A DNA stretch of 64,000 nt from Oscheius dolichura (GCA_932521035.1 OW051492.1:7564001-7628000), one strand, 5' to 3'. Shown: positions 24,461 through 36,595, counted from the first letter of the stretch. Numbers and translations: made by a program. The notes: generated from the letters alone by a model not told the origin.

Positions 24461-24761
24461 TTATGGAATTCTCGGATATCGCTTTCGTTGAGAGGTGCAC
24501 GTTTGTCTAGAGTAGATAGCAATAATACCAATTATTGCGATTACAGCCAAAAAGGTGCACCCTAACAGAGTAGCTCTAGAATTATTTCACTCTTTGTGCG
24601 GACAGTTAACTTACTGTAGCAACACTTGTAGTTTTCTATTTTCGTTTCCTTCACTCAAAATGTCACTGAGAAGATTGTCCCAGATTTCCTTGCCGTTGTT
24701 TGGAAGCAAATCTGAAAGTCGCTGTATCGTATGGCAGGCAGCGGTCAATTATTTGTTTGCT
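24461..24761 (-). CDS. Small tail-anchored membrane protein (5' end unresolved)
   Basis: Two exons read on the minus strand: about 24761-24615 and 24575-24461 (TAA). The first gives RLSDLLPNNGKEIWDNLLSD then EGNENRKLQVLLQ. The second, after a TTCTAG acceptor, gives ATLLGCTFLAVIAIIGIIAI, a hydrophobic anchor, followed by a basic tail (SQRKRYPRIP). A C-terminal anchor with a short lumenal tail suits a SNARE-like or apoptosis-regulator-like protein, but no family is assigned. I could not find the start codon in frame; an ATG in another frame lies at about 24.82 kb. It is convergent with TyrRS. Confidence 0.45.
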
Positions 24762-24763
24762 CT

Positions 24764-26720
24764 TCGTGTAGCTTCTTAGCTTCAAAGCACTCATCTCGAA
24801 CTATGTTTGAATGATCGTCTACACAGCCGTTTCATTGAGAAAAGCAAGCAACGGTTGGGTAAACAAATCCAAAAAGGGAGTCCCATAAAGACGAGACCAC
24901 GAGAAGAAAAATTCACGTCAAATACTGTAGATGTCTAATATTCTAACATCATGCGTTATATTTTTAGCTTATAAAATTACTGAATAGAAAGGCGAGGACA
25001 ATAGAGTTAGACACGGTGAATGGTGGAAGAAGACAACGTACCGAACATGCCGCTTGATCTACTTGTCCTCCTGGCTGGTGTCAATCGCCCGACCGGACTT
25101 GGGTGTCAATCTCTCCGGCCTGCGGTGGGCGTCAAACACTTGGCAGGACACTTTGCCGGAACCGGATAAAGGAATCGCGAGCATCCTTCGGAAAGTTTGG
25201 CCTTTTCAAAGATAAAATTATGCCTGCGCAAGCAACTTCTCCGAAACATTGTTGCTTGCAATTGCTCCTTTCTGCCGTTAGTTCGGACGCTTCTGGAGAA
25301 TCTTGAAATCTTGTAAATAGCGACAATATTGTATTGCCTCGTTTTATATTTCCCCTGTTTTCTATAATAAATGTCGTAGTGTAACGCACCAAAATTTCAA
25401 CTATATGTAATGTGTTATATGTCATTCGATAGAGAAAAATTAGCTGATAACTGTAAAGTATAAAAATTTCAAATTACAAAATAAAAAAGTTTCCCCTGGG
25501 ACTAAAGTTTCCCTTTTGACTGAAGTTTCCCCTGGGACTGAATGACAGCAAAACTTGCGTAAAGAAGGTAAAGCAAAATCGTTTTCATCCTTTCATATTT
25601 AAATAGGAAAACTGAAAGAAGACTGAATTGTCCTAGTCAATTTTTCTAATAAAAGCTCTAAAGTGACCGACGCTTTTTTTCGACTTGAATTTTTTATTGA
25701 TGTTATTCGATGCAGCTAAGGATGCTGAGAGAGTATGATGACACTATTAAAAAAATTTGAAACCGCGAAATTCAAAAGTTATGAGGGGTCAAAGTTTCGA
25801 AAAAGTGGTCACTCTTTTTTCACATTCAGCCATTGTGACCTATGTCATTCGACTCAGCTATGTGAGCTGACAAGGGAAGGATATTAGGGTAGGCTGAAAG
25901 TTTTGTCACTTTGGGTATAACTTTTTTTCAGACTCGACCAATTTCGATAATTCTTTCTGTAAGGTGTAGCTTTCTAGAAAATTCACGAAAAAAGATTAGG
26001 TTGCTAGCGTGGGTTTCACGGCACCTCGAGGAAGCCAGACATCGCGCGCCTCAAAAACGGCGAAATTTGCTGGTACAGGGTGGAGGCTAGCATTCTGAGA
26101 TATTCCACGGTATAGGGGCTACCATCGAGAGAGGACCTCCTTGAGTATCTCTTCTGTAAGGCCGTTGATAGTAGGGACGTCCGTTGATCTGTTGTACATG
26201 TCTAGGATGGTGGTTGAATTACGCAAATAAATGGAATCAGTTCAATAGTAAGAATAGTCAATGCCAATTACATATGGGTACCGGGGTCTTGGTGGCAGTA
26301 TGCCTAATCTTTATATTACTTCATGTATGTGGCTGGATTATATGAGGAATAGATTGTAATTGTAGTGAGGCTGGAGGGGTCTGGTTGCGGTGGTAGGCTA
26401 CCCTTCTAGATCCCTTTCACGTCTTGACCTGCAAGTAGGGAATTTATTGTTTGATGAGCCGGGCTCGTTTCAGTTCTAGTTCTAACTTCTCCTTAGGTTC
26501 CAGTTATGGGTTGTCCCTTTTACCGACGGGATTGTTGCCGGAGCTCTTTCGAGCTAGTTAAGTTGTCCCATTTACCGACGGGAGTGTTGCCGGAGCTTTT
26601 TCAAGCTAATTGAATTGTCTCATTTTGTATTCCGATGAGATTGTTATCGGGACAAAGAACATTTATTCAACACACTAATAAACAGGTTTCACAACAAAAA
26701 AGATTAAAACTATCGCACCC
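24764..26720. other. AT-leaning spacer with short tandem motifs
   Basis: No convincing gene in about 2 kb. Around 25490-25545 the motif GTTTCCCCTGGGACT is repeated (three related units). Around 26510-26660 there are three imperfect ~54-bp units. The stretch 25.7-26.2 kb looks like decayed repeat DNA. Confidence 0.45.
26510..26660. repeat. Imperfect tandem repeat, ~54-bp unit
   Basis: Two close units (TTGTCCCTTTTACCGACGGG and TTGTCCCATTTACCGACGGG, each followed by ATTGTTGCCGGAGCT-like sequence) and a decayed third (TTGTCTCATTTTGTATTCCG). Function unknown. Confidence 0.65.
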
Positions 26721-27163
26721 CTAGTCTACTTCCTCGATATCCACTTCTCCTATATGCGGCCCGGCTCCAGCAGATGCTCCTCCTCCAGGCATGGGACCAG
26801 CTTCTCCAGCGTGCTGCTCTATCGGATCTTTGCGGGTTTTGGGCGCTGTAGTAAGAAAAATAGTTTCTCCAGCCTCGATGCTGAATGAAGAGATGGTACC
26901 TCCAGGTGAAAGATTTCGGACTGTAATTAAAGATTTTTACCAGGTTAATAACTAAAATCGATACTAATATATCACTACTTACGGCCTACATGCAGCCGCT
27001 GCTGGTCAGAATAAATGCCCTCCTTGTCCTGGATCTTGGCCTTCACATTTTCGATGGTGTCCGAAGCTTCGACTTCTAGGGGAACCAGTATGCCTCCGGC
27101 GGCCTTTGGCCGCGTTTGGATTACAAATTTGACAGTCGAAAAAGATTTGACCGTCGGATAAGG
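26721..27163 (-). CDS. Diverged ubiquitin-like relic fused to an EEVD-ending tail
   Basis: Exon A, the open frame 27163-26983, carries [20 protein letters not shown] followed by [13 protein letters not shown], nearly identical to ubiquitin residues 15-40 and then diverging. Exon B, 26920-26721 (TAG), continues the ubiquitin-like pattern ([20 protein letters not shown]) but lacks the RLRGG end. It has a Gly/Ala/Pro tail and the terminus [13 protein letters not shown]. The EEVD end is the TPR-binding signature of cytosolic Hsp70/Hsp90, and the G/P-rich linker before it also recalls Hsp70. No ATG was found in frame, since an in-frame TGA lies at 27164-27166, so this may be a pseudogene, the 3' part of a longer gene, or a real fusion. 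It sits directly downstream of a ubiquitin gene. Confidence 0.55.
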
Positions 27164-27228
27164 TCAAACGGTCGAAACTTTCTGCTTCTCTCTCATTTGA
27201 CCTGTCAATCCGTACAGACGACAGGTCT

Positions 27229-27250
27229 TGCAGACAGACAGACAGACAGA
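27229..27250. repeat. (GACA)n microsatellite
   Basis: A short perfect run of GACA units on the + strand between the two ubiquitin-derived genes. Confidence 0.7.
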
Positions 27251-27276
27251 TCTGCCTATTATTAGGGTAGGATGGT

Positions 27277-27634
<358 letters not shown>

Positions 27635-27671
27635 CTAGCAGAGCAAAAAAGAGACAAATATAAAAGTATAG

Positions 27672-28228
27672 AAAAATATTATGACCAGCCGCGTTCTAAA
27701 CTCGGAAGCATATTTACAGTAAGTACTAATTATTCTAGTTTCACTTAAATTGTTTATTACAGTTATATTGAAAATCTCCGAAGTGGTTCGAGAAAAATAA
27801 CTAAATTGGATAAATCTCTCAATACTGGCTTGCCGTATAGGCAATATAAACAAGCTGGAGGAAGAAAGAAAAAGGGAGAAGCAGCCGTTGGCTATATTAA
27901 AGTGCGAACCTTATTGCCATTTTTCATTCTGATTTCAGAAAAATAATGAAGGACAAAATGTTGTTTCCGAAGATTTCGTGGCTCAATCTCTCTGGAAGAT
28001 GCGAGATCAGCTGCTCAGAAGTTGCTTGGGAATGGATATTCCTAGTCAGGATTACAGTCCCTATGTTGTTCCAAAGGACATTTCGAAAGAGTATCCTCCT
28101 TATTTGCCACTGTAATTCTGTTTTTGCTTTCCTTTAACCGCATGTTGCTCATTTTATATTGGCGTAAATCTTTATTATCAATAACAATATTTCAAAATAA
28201 GATGAGGAATGTCAGAGGCAAGTATTAC
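27672..28228 (+). pseudogene. Segmental copy of the last two exons of the left-edge gene
   Basis: Colinear, gap-free copy of 598-1154 (557 bp both) with about 13 substitutions counted by eye, roughly 97-98% identity. It includes the intron between the two exons, so it is a DNA-level duplication, not a retrocopy. The exon equivalents are 27763-27901 and 27939-28115; both frames stay open with a few amino-acid changes (TKWDKS to TKLDKS, SEDIV to SEDFV, KDIPK to KDISK). The upstream exons are missing. It lies between the two ubiquitin genes, on the opposite strand. Confidence 0.85.
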
Positions 28229-28474
28229 TGTCGTTAGTTCAAACGCTTCTCACAATTGAGTAGTGACAATATTGGAATCCATCAAGACGATCGAAAGAAA
28301 ATGAAGGCCGACTATTGTTGTTTGCTACATTCAAGATGAAAGCAAAATATCGCCCATTTCCCCGAAACCAGAAGACAATTTACACTGAATTTTATACAAG
28401 CACACGATTCGGGAGAATCGTGGCTTTCATCATAATATACAAAGGTGGAGTGAGATCAAGTTGTGCCTGTTGAC

Positions 28475-29601
<1,127 letters not shown>

Positions 29602-32313
29602 ATGACGGGGCTCGACGAAGACTTCAAATATTCCCTGACTATGGAGGAAGACAAAAACAAGTGAGTTCGTCCACCTCTGTCAACAGATGTGACCTTTTAG
29701 ACCCGAGAGGATCTATCCCCCGTCTGAAGAGAAGATGGCGAGATCCCTGGTGAGTCTATTTCCATTTTCCCCGATGATATCATTTGGAGGGGCCCGACAG
29801 ACTGTCTGATGAACAAGCGGAATATATTAAGGAAATGGAGAGAAAAGAAATAGGACAATTCCATGTGACACCGGTTAAAACCCCTTCCCGAGTGAGTTTT
29901 ATCTTCTTCTAGTCCATTTTCAACGAATATTCCACTGCTTCTTGACATATGTACAGGCAGTCCTTTACTTTTTGTTCACTGATTCATGGTTATTGTAGAA
30001 TATTCAATTTTTATCAGTAGATTTCGGCCGCGGATCATTAACCGTGGGAGATCCCGGGGAAACGGACGATATTGGGCAGCGGTCCGTGTCTGGGGGAAAC
30101 GGTCACGCTTTAGAGGAGATCGATACCTAGCACAGTCCGGGGGGATCGGTAACGGGCAGCTGTAACCTTTTGGAAAGGGGAAGATTATTACGGGATGATG
30201 ATTTGGGCTAACTCGGCTTGTGCCGGCCCAGGAATCGACAGCAGGGGGCCTTATGGGCCGTACCTTACGCAGAATACGACCCTGCGGTGGCCAAGCAAGG
30301 GCTCCAATCCAGCCAGGGTGTGTGCTATCTCCTTTGAGGGTGGTCCTAAGGGCACCCCCTGATTCACCCCGAGGCGGCCTTTTCTCCACTACAGCCGCCC
30401 CTTATTCCGCCCCTATCCTCCGTTTTATCCTCCTACTCCTTCTCAGGCTCTCCGTCTAGCTGTACTTCCACCCTATACTCTTCCAGGAAGACATGAAACC
30501 CCCGATGGAAATGCTCCTCCAGTTGAATGAGGCCAAAAGAGAGCCTATTCAAAGGATCGCCGCCCAGAAGGAGCTAGTGGCCGAGGAGGAGAACAAGGCA
30601 GAGGAGTGCCCGCTCGATCCCCGTCCTCCTCACGGACCAGAAGAACAGAAATTGAAATGGGAGGAGAGACTGGAAAACATCAAGATCATCAAGAACTTGG
30701 GTAAGGGCGAGTTTGGGAAGGTGAACATTGCTCCTGCTTTCCATTCGAGACTCCGGTCGTTTCAGGTGGACTTGGCCATCGCCGGCCCGGACGACAATCG
30801 AAAACTGTTCGCCGTGAAGTCGATGAAGGACGTGAAGGACGACCCGATCTTGGCCGACCACACGGAACGACTGCTCGAGTCGTTTTTGAATGAGATCCAT
30901 ATACTCATGTATGCCGTGGTGGCCTTTTGAGAACGAGACGACTTCCAGGAAATTGAAACACCACCGAATTGCCGAGGCGAAAGGCGTCGACATCCAGAAC
31001 ACTCCCCTCTTGGTTTTGACTTATTATGAAAGTAGGAGGAGTACTGTAACCCTTGGATAGCCTGTTCAGATGGCTCGTTGTTGGAATATCTGAAGGAGAA
31101 GACCACCTCCGTATCCAACGAGCAACGATTGACCTTCTTGGTTGAAATAGCCGAAGGAGTCAGCTTTCTACAAAGCAAACGGTCAGTCCAACCGGGGGTT
31201 ACGTGTCTACCGGGCCGGATGTTGTCTGGCTCGATCCTAATTCCCCGCACCCGTACAATCTCGGCAGCATGTTTCTTCTCCATCCCAACTTCCCTTTACT
31301 TCGCTGCCGAGGTTTTACGGGTGCGCGCACGCGAGACAACGGCAAAGTCCCTCAGAACGCGTCTCGTTCAGAGTCATCCACCGCGACCTCGCCGCTAGGA
31401 ACTGTCTCCTGGACATCGGCCTGGTAATCTCCCCCTTCCCCTTTTCCAATCCCCTTTCCAGCATGTCCGAATATGTGATTTTGGCTTCGCCGTGGAATTG
31501 GACGAGGAGGCCGACGAGTACATAGACGCCTGGGAGTGGCGGCCCTACCGTTTCCTGCCTCCGGAGGTCTTCAGCCACAATGTCTACTCCATGAAGACGG
31601 ACATCTTCAGCATTGGTCCGCCCCCTACCCCCTTCTAAATAGTCGAAAATGTTCAGGGGTGATGATCTACGAGGTCTATGCCAACGGCCTGCCGCCATTC
31701 GACGACCTCTTCCTCAAGGGAGGAGAGGACATGAGCATCTTCCAGAAGGAGGTCTTCGTCCTCAACTTTTGGGGCAACCAGAAGTGTGTCCTCCCGATAC
31801 CGCCGGTTGGCCACCTCCCAATAAAGTAAAAAAGATTCCAGCCATGTACCAAGCAGCTGATCACGATAGCCTACGAATGCTGGGAGGTGAATGCCGACAG
31901 GCGGCCGGCCATCGAGACCCTGCTGGCCAGATTACAAGAATGCAAGTAAACCTCTTTCAATTCCACGTGTATTTGTCTGTATATTTTCACGGTATCTGAA
32001 TAAATCGAGCCTGCACTTCTTGCTATAAAAAGAGACGATTTGAAGGGGGAGGAGGACGGCATCCAGGGGAAACCGCTGGTGAGACAACTTGGAGAGAGAG
32101 GGGGGCGACTGGGATGTTTGGCTCGTCCAGCTCATGGTCTACTTCAAGCTAGCAAAGGAGACGGACGAAGAGGGACAGCGACTGCTTTTTCTATCTGTAG
32201 TAGGAGCAAATATCCTGGACCAGCTGATTCTTCACTTCGCCGACCGGGGACTGGAGGATGTCCCCTTGCCCTCTCTTCTCCGCGTTTTGCACGATCTATA
32301 CCGTAAAAAGTAG
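29602..32313 (+). CDS. Non-receptor-like protein tyrosine kinase without visible SH2 domain
   Basis: At least 12 exons: 29602-29660, 29701-29749, 29790-29891, 30487-30720, 30766-30908, 30949-31031, 31070-31181, 31372-31423, 31462-31615, from 31657 onward, and last stop TAG at 32311-32313. The Gly loop is NLGKGEFGK, the catalytic Lys is in FAVKSMKD, the helix-C Glu in FLNEIHILMKLKHHR, the catalytic loop VIHRDLAARN (tyrosine-kinase type) and the Mg motif DFGFAVELDE. The P+1 region RFLPPEVFSHNVYSMKTDIF lacks the usual W-x-A-PE wording. The C-lobe ends ECWEVNADRRPAIETLLARL. About 160 charged N-terminal residues show no SH2, SH3 or transmembrane segment. After the kinase a ~90-residue helical tail (LAKETDEEGQRLLFLSVVGA) is unusual. 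The subfamily is unresolved. Confidence 0.78.
31247..31324. repeat. Short hairpin repeat, copy C
   Basis: 78 bp with arms GCACCCGTACAATCTCGGCA(G) and CTGCCGAGGTTTTACGGGTG(C). It lies in the kinase intron 31182-31371, just upstream of the HRD exon. Confidence 0.8.
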
Positions 32314-33025
32314 GTTGCCCACTTGTTAGAGCAACTGTTTTATTTCACTGTTTAATGAATATTCTAGTTGCTTTTTTGCTTTGCTTGTTTGTTTCGTTAT
32401 CTCTCCTCACTGTCACCTGTCCTAAACATAAAAGGAGAACGGCGCTACTCTGCTCGTGGCCGTTTGCTTCTCTTGGATGTGGGGCCCATTCGGCCTCCTG
32501 AAAGATATTATGGTAGATATCAAGTGGGTGTTGGCCTCTAGATTATCCTCTAAACGTTGTAGCCTGTTATATTCTTCGAGACCGCCCTTTCCAGTGGCGC
32601 ATCTCTTGTCCTCCCGGCCGAGGTAAGTCTCTCCACACCGGACTATTGCAACAAAGACTAAAATTATAGGGAAAGAAGACGATCTCGTGGCCCAGGAGGA
32701 GAGAGCAATCAAGTGTGAATAAAATATGTGATGAGACGGGGCGAGACCCGAACATTTGCGTCTCTTCTGCCGGGGGCGGGCCTCCCGACCACCACGCACG
32801 TGTTCCTCTGCTCATTCCATTCTCCTTACAACTTCTATCCACTCCTCCTCCCGATCCCACTCCAAATAGCAACGTGTTCAGGTGCGTTCCCCGAAGCCGG
32901 CCGCTAACCCAAAGTGACAAGTTCGGAAGCCGCATGAGAACATCTCGCCTCCTCGTCGGCCGGGTTTGTTTTCCCCTCCAGACTACTCATTTCCCACCCT
33001 TTCCAGCCCATTTAAAGCCAAGAAA
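32314..33025. other. Spacer between kinase and EGF-like gene
   Basis: No convincing coding signal; mixed composition turning GC-rich after about 32.45 kb. Confidence 0.45.
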
Positions 33026-33511
33026 ATGCAGTTTCTCCTCTATACAGTGGTCTTTTTAACGGGGATATCCTTTTCAATTCAACAAAACAGCTCCAAAGAA
33101 GTTCGGAAGGAGGAAGACCCCCAGCAGTACAACGGTATGCCTGCCCCCCGTCTCCTTAACTATGCATTCAGTGTCCCTCTGTTCCCATAGCTGTAATGGT
33201 CGTGGCTACTGCTCCCGTAACCTCAACGGCAGCTTCGTCTGTAAATGTTTTGGGAAATACTTCGGCCCCGGCTGTGAGCATCCCCAGATGCCGGTCCACT
33301 TGGCCCAGCTATATTCGAGGAAGAACCACTCGATCAATATCAACTCGGCCGGATACTGTAAGTCCTTTTTAGATAGGAAATCTCTGTCCATTTCAGTCAG
33401 AATCTCTTCTTTCGTCTATCTCGGACTGTTATCCATCACTTGATGTTTTTTCTAGCCGAGAGGAGGGCTCGTCTCGCTGCGTACACATTGTGGATGTCCG
33501 TGATAAATTGA
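33026..33511 (+). CDS. Small secreted protein with one EGF-like domain
   Basis: It starts MQFLLYTVVFLTGISFS, a clear signal peptide. After one short intron, CSHSCNGRGYCSRNLNGSF then VCKCFGKYFGPGCE gives six cysteines spaced as an EGF domain. A Lys/Asn-rich stretch (LYSRKNHSININSAGY) follows. The last exon is uncertain: an acceptor at TTTTTCTAG (about 33455) gives a short tail and TGA at 33509-33511, whereas TTTCAG at about 33396 gives another. About 110 residues; presumably a secreted ligand or matrix component, function unknown. Confidence 0.55.
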
Positions 33512-33639
33512 AACGAGGAGCCGCCACTTGTCACACCTTTCTCAGGGTATTTTAAGACTGATTCGCCGTGATAAAGCAACAATTATTTTATTCGTTACTA
33601 TCGAGATATTTGACGCTGGTAACAGAGGCAGACTCTTCT

Positions 33640-34261
33640 TCAGCCCTTCCGCCGGCCACTGGCACCCGAAGACGGCAGGTTCGTGTTCGACTTCGACTTG
33701 CCCACCGTCGTCTTCGACCAGGACTTGGTCACTCCTGTATTCTTCTCCACGTTCGTATTGGAGCGAGACTTCTCCACTTTCGTGTTGGAGCGGCACTTTC
33801 CGACTTTTGTGTTCGAGCGGGACTTCTCCAGATTTGTATTGGAGCGGGAGGATGCCCGGGATGTCGGCATGGAGTCGAGAAGAGAACCGTAGTCATAGCC
33901 GGCGCCGACGAACCGCGTCCCCGAGAGCCCCCAGCTTCTTCGTCAGCCCGTTCTCCGGAAAAGTGTTGTTAACGATCCACTTCTTCGCGTCCACCTCCTT
34001 CGCGTATTCCAGGCACACCTCGGCCGGGCTGATCTGGTAGATGGAGGCGACGACGGCCACATTTCTCGGATACCAGAGGGTAGCGGCCCGGAGGATGGGG
34101 ATCTTGTCCATGGCGTCGCAGACATCGTCCAGGTCCTTCTGGAGGTCTTTTGAAGCACGGGAAGCAGAGCGGAGGAGACGGAAGGAGAGGACCAAGACAG
34201 CCAGCTGCAGCAGGACGACGGGCGCGGCGGAGAGGTCGCGAAACAACCACTCGTCTAACAT
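33640..34261 (-). pseudogene. Frameshifted paralogue of the membrane protein at 44722-45282
   Basis: The frame from ATG 34261 gives a hydrophobic helix (VVLLQLAVLVLSFRLL) and then a conserved block shared with the 44.7-kb gene: TLWYPRNVAVVASIYQISPA, KKWIVNNTF, LTKKL. It stops at 33893. The matching continuation (TRFVGAGYDYGSLLDSMP against TRFMSVGYDYRP in the paralogue) is in another frame, joined through a CCCC/GGGG run near 33920. That second frame stays open to about 33640 and carries 9-residue repeats (SRSNTKVEK-like). Either a one-base indel in a homopolymer makes it a pseudogene, or it is a sequencing error. Family unknown. Confidence 0.6.
33745..33850. repeat. 27-bp tandem repeat encoding 9-residue units
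   Basis: About four imperfect units of the kind TTCGTATTGGAGCGAGACTT on the + strand. On the minus strand they encode S-R-S-N-T-x-V-E-K-type units in the C-terminal frame of the paralogue above. Confidence 0.7.
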
Positions 34262-34803
34262 CTTACGGGGGAATTAAGAGACTCCACGGGGATTTTGACC
34301 TTTGACTTGTTGAGATGGATAGGGGATAAGGCTAGACAAGAGATCACAAGAAGGAAACAACATCTAGATTTGGTTAGTAAAATGGGGGCTCTGTCAGATG
34401 TAGAGAAAACTAGAAGACGGTCGGCCAAGCAAAGAGGGTCGCCTACCAAGTGAAGGCACCGTCTGCCAAATGAAGGGGATAGTTGGCTAACTGGAAAGGG
34501 CCGTCGGCCGAAGGTAGAGGACTGTCCGTAGGATGGTGACCCCCTTCTTTCTATCTCTTTGAAACCCCATATAATTTACTAGAGGAGCAGTTTTAGAGAG
34601 CATCCTTGAAACAGACGCGTAGTCCGTAGCTTCTTCAAAAAATTAAAGCCACCCGCGTCTCTTGCAGTTCCCCTTATTATATCTCGAAATCTTGCGTCCT
34701 CTCTTGTCCAGGGGTGTTCGCTTTCCGACCTTTTTCTCCTTCAGAAATACCAACAACATACGTTAAACTGTCTGTTAATTCGTTTCGGCACAATCGACAG
34801 TAA
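34262..34803. other. Spacer between divergent genes
   Basis: Contains loose repeats of a GTCGGCCAA / GTCTGCCAAATGAAGG / GTTGGCTAACTGGAAAGG type at 34420-34520. No coding signal. Confidence 0.45.
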
Positions 34804-36595
34804 ATGGGGAATTTCATATCCAGTTGGCGGTCGAAGACGAATGACAACACCGACCTGACAAAGGATAAATTCTCCGTGGTAGGATCTTTCATGGGATTAC
34901 CTCTTATTGAACACTGTAACCCATTTCTAGAGAAAGCCGCTGGACCTCTCCACCCTGGCTCAAGAAGTGCTCCATTCAGTTGTCAAGAAGCTAGACTACA
35001 AGGACTATATCAAGCTGTAGCAGACGATCAAATGCATGGCCACCGTCCTCAACAATCGTGACTTCTCTTTAACTCACAGCACCAACTTTATCTCTGTCAA
35101 TAAAGTGGTCTTGCTCCCGTTAGACCCATTTTTTGCTTTTACAGAAAACAACTAAAGTGGTTCGCGCTCACTGGGAATTCAAAAAATGGTTAGAGAAACA
35201 TACGCCGTGGCACGTAGCAACCCGTGATGCGGCCAGAATCTGTGCATACATGATCAAGATCAACTGTAGGGCATCTAGCAGTCGGATGAAAGCGGTGGCT
35301 AGGCTCTTTGAGAAGAACAAGACAGCTTTTATATACAGATAGTTGCGCCGGTGAGATTCGAACCAGGCGACCTGAATCAACTCATCCATGTAAACTGGAA
35401 AGCGGCTAAAAGTATGAATCTTTTCAGGTATTGAAGGGGGTAAACCACTTAGAGATAACGCAGTTCTTGCCGAGGGAGTTCTTCATGGATCCTGATGACG
35501 GACTAAATAAAGTGGGCCATCCTTCCCCATACTCTTTTAGACAGCAAATCACCCACCCACGTGGCTGCCCGTCAAATTCTGCTACTCTTTTATAGCTTCT
35601 CCTTCTCGAATTGTATACAAATGGATGCATCGAGGACTGAACAAATTCGATGAGGAATTCCTGAAGTTAAAAGTTCCGCACATCAAAATGGACAATGACT
35701 TCATTACTGATCGAGGACTGAACAAATTCGTCAAGGTTTACATCCTCTTCTTCCTTCAACTAATATTATCTAGCGATGGAAAAATGGGGAAAGAGCGATT
35801 GACTTTATCAGGGTTGAATTTGGGGGGACTTTCGGGAGGAGGGACTTCGACACGATTCTTGAAGGTCTCGGAGCCAATGCCGTCTGGACCCCGGATATGC
35901 CCGGACACAGTTTGGTGGGTTGAGCTGCCTATTCTGCGGGAGGAAGACAGCCCCAAAGATGAAGTCTGTTGTTTGTGTTCTGAACAGAAGGAAACACATT
36001 CCCACCCTGAAATAAGCCTTCCCCATCCCTGCCCATTCATGGCCTCTTTGTGCCCGCTGGCTCGGTCCCGCTTTCTGGCTGGCCTCCTGCCGGGCCTTCG
36101 GGCCATGATCCCGACCAAGATGCGTCCTTTTGCTTCTCTTATCGTTTCTATCTTTCTTCACAACAGTGTATCCTGCAGTAACCCTTGTCTGTAAAAAGAA
36201 AGATCAAGGGAAACTATTGGCCGGTTGAGGAAGAAGGGGAGGACGAGCTGTTTTGTGGGTGTCCCACAGAGCTGGCAAGGACTGTCCTCGGAGAGATGGC
36301 ACAGAATGAAACTTGAGTCGAAGAAGGTCCTCCTCCCAGTTGTTTCTTGGTTTTCAAGAAAAAGTCCATCCTCCTGTTATCAACGTTTCGTGGACGACGT
36401 CGAGCATACAGCCAACCGAACGACTACGTCATGGTGACCATCGGCTGTTTACCCGGGCCGCCCGTGGACAGTCTGGCAGTCATCCCCTGCCGTCTCCTTG
36501 TCTCCAGCCATGGGTTATTCAAAATCTTATTTTCCCTAGAACAAGTCCAATCTTTTTCTGTCCCCCTTCTCGATCTCCGCCGTAACTTTTTGTAA
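34804..36595 (+). CDS. Unrecognised multi-exon protein with myristoylation-like N-terminus
   Basis: It starts MGNFISSWRSKTNDN, an N-myristoylation-type start. Later open blocks separated by plausible short introns include QEVLHSVVKKLDYKDYIKL, HWEFKKWLEKHTPWHVATRD, LEITQFLPREFFMDPDDGLN, LNKFVKRWKNGERAIDFIRV and GGTFGRRDFDTILEGLGANA, ending in KKSILLLSTFRGRRRAYSQP and LLDLRRNFL before TAA at about 36593. The LNKFVKRWKNGERAIDFIRV block weakly recalls the nematode F-box-associated (FBA_2) pattern; this is only a suggestion. An in-frame TAG follows YIKL at 35020 unless an intron removes it, and the 36.2-36.3 kb join is also out of phase. The model is provisional; it could be two genes or a decaying one. 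Confidence 0.35.

Noticed and set aside
30901..30948. Frameshift in the kinase after ATACTCAT
   Set aside because: A 40-nt intron (GTATGC..TTCCAG) restores the expected helix-C to beta-4 sequence without any indel.
35341..35375. tRNA-like T-loop (GGTTCGAATC on the minus strand)
   Set aside because: The flanking five bases do not pair as a T-stem and no acceptor stem or other arms can be drawn; it lies next to coding exons.
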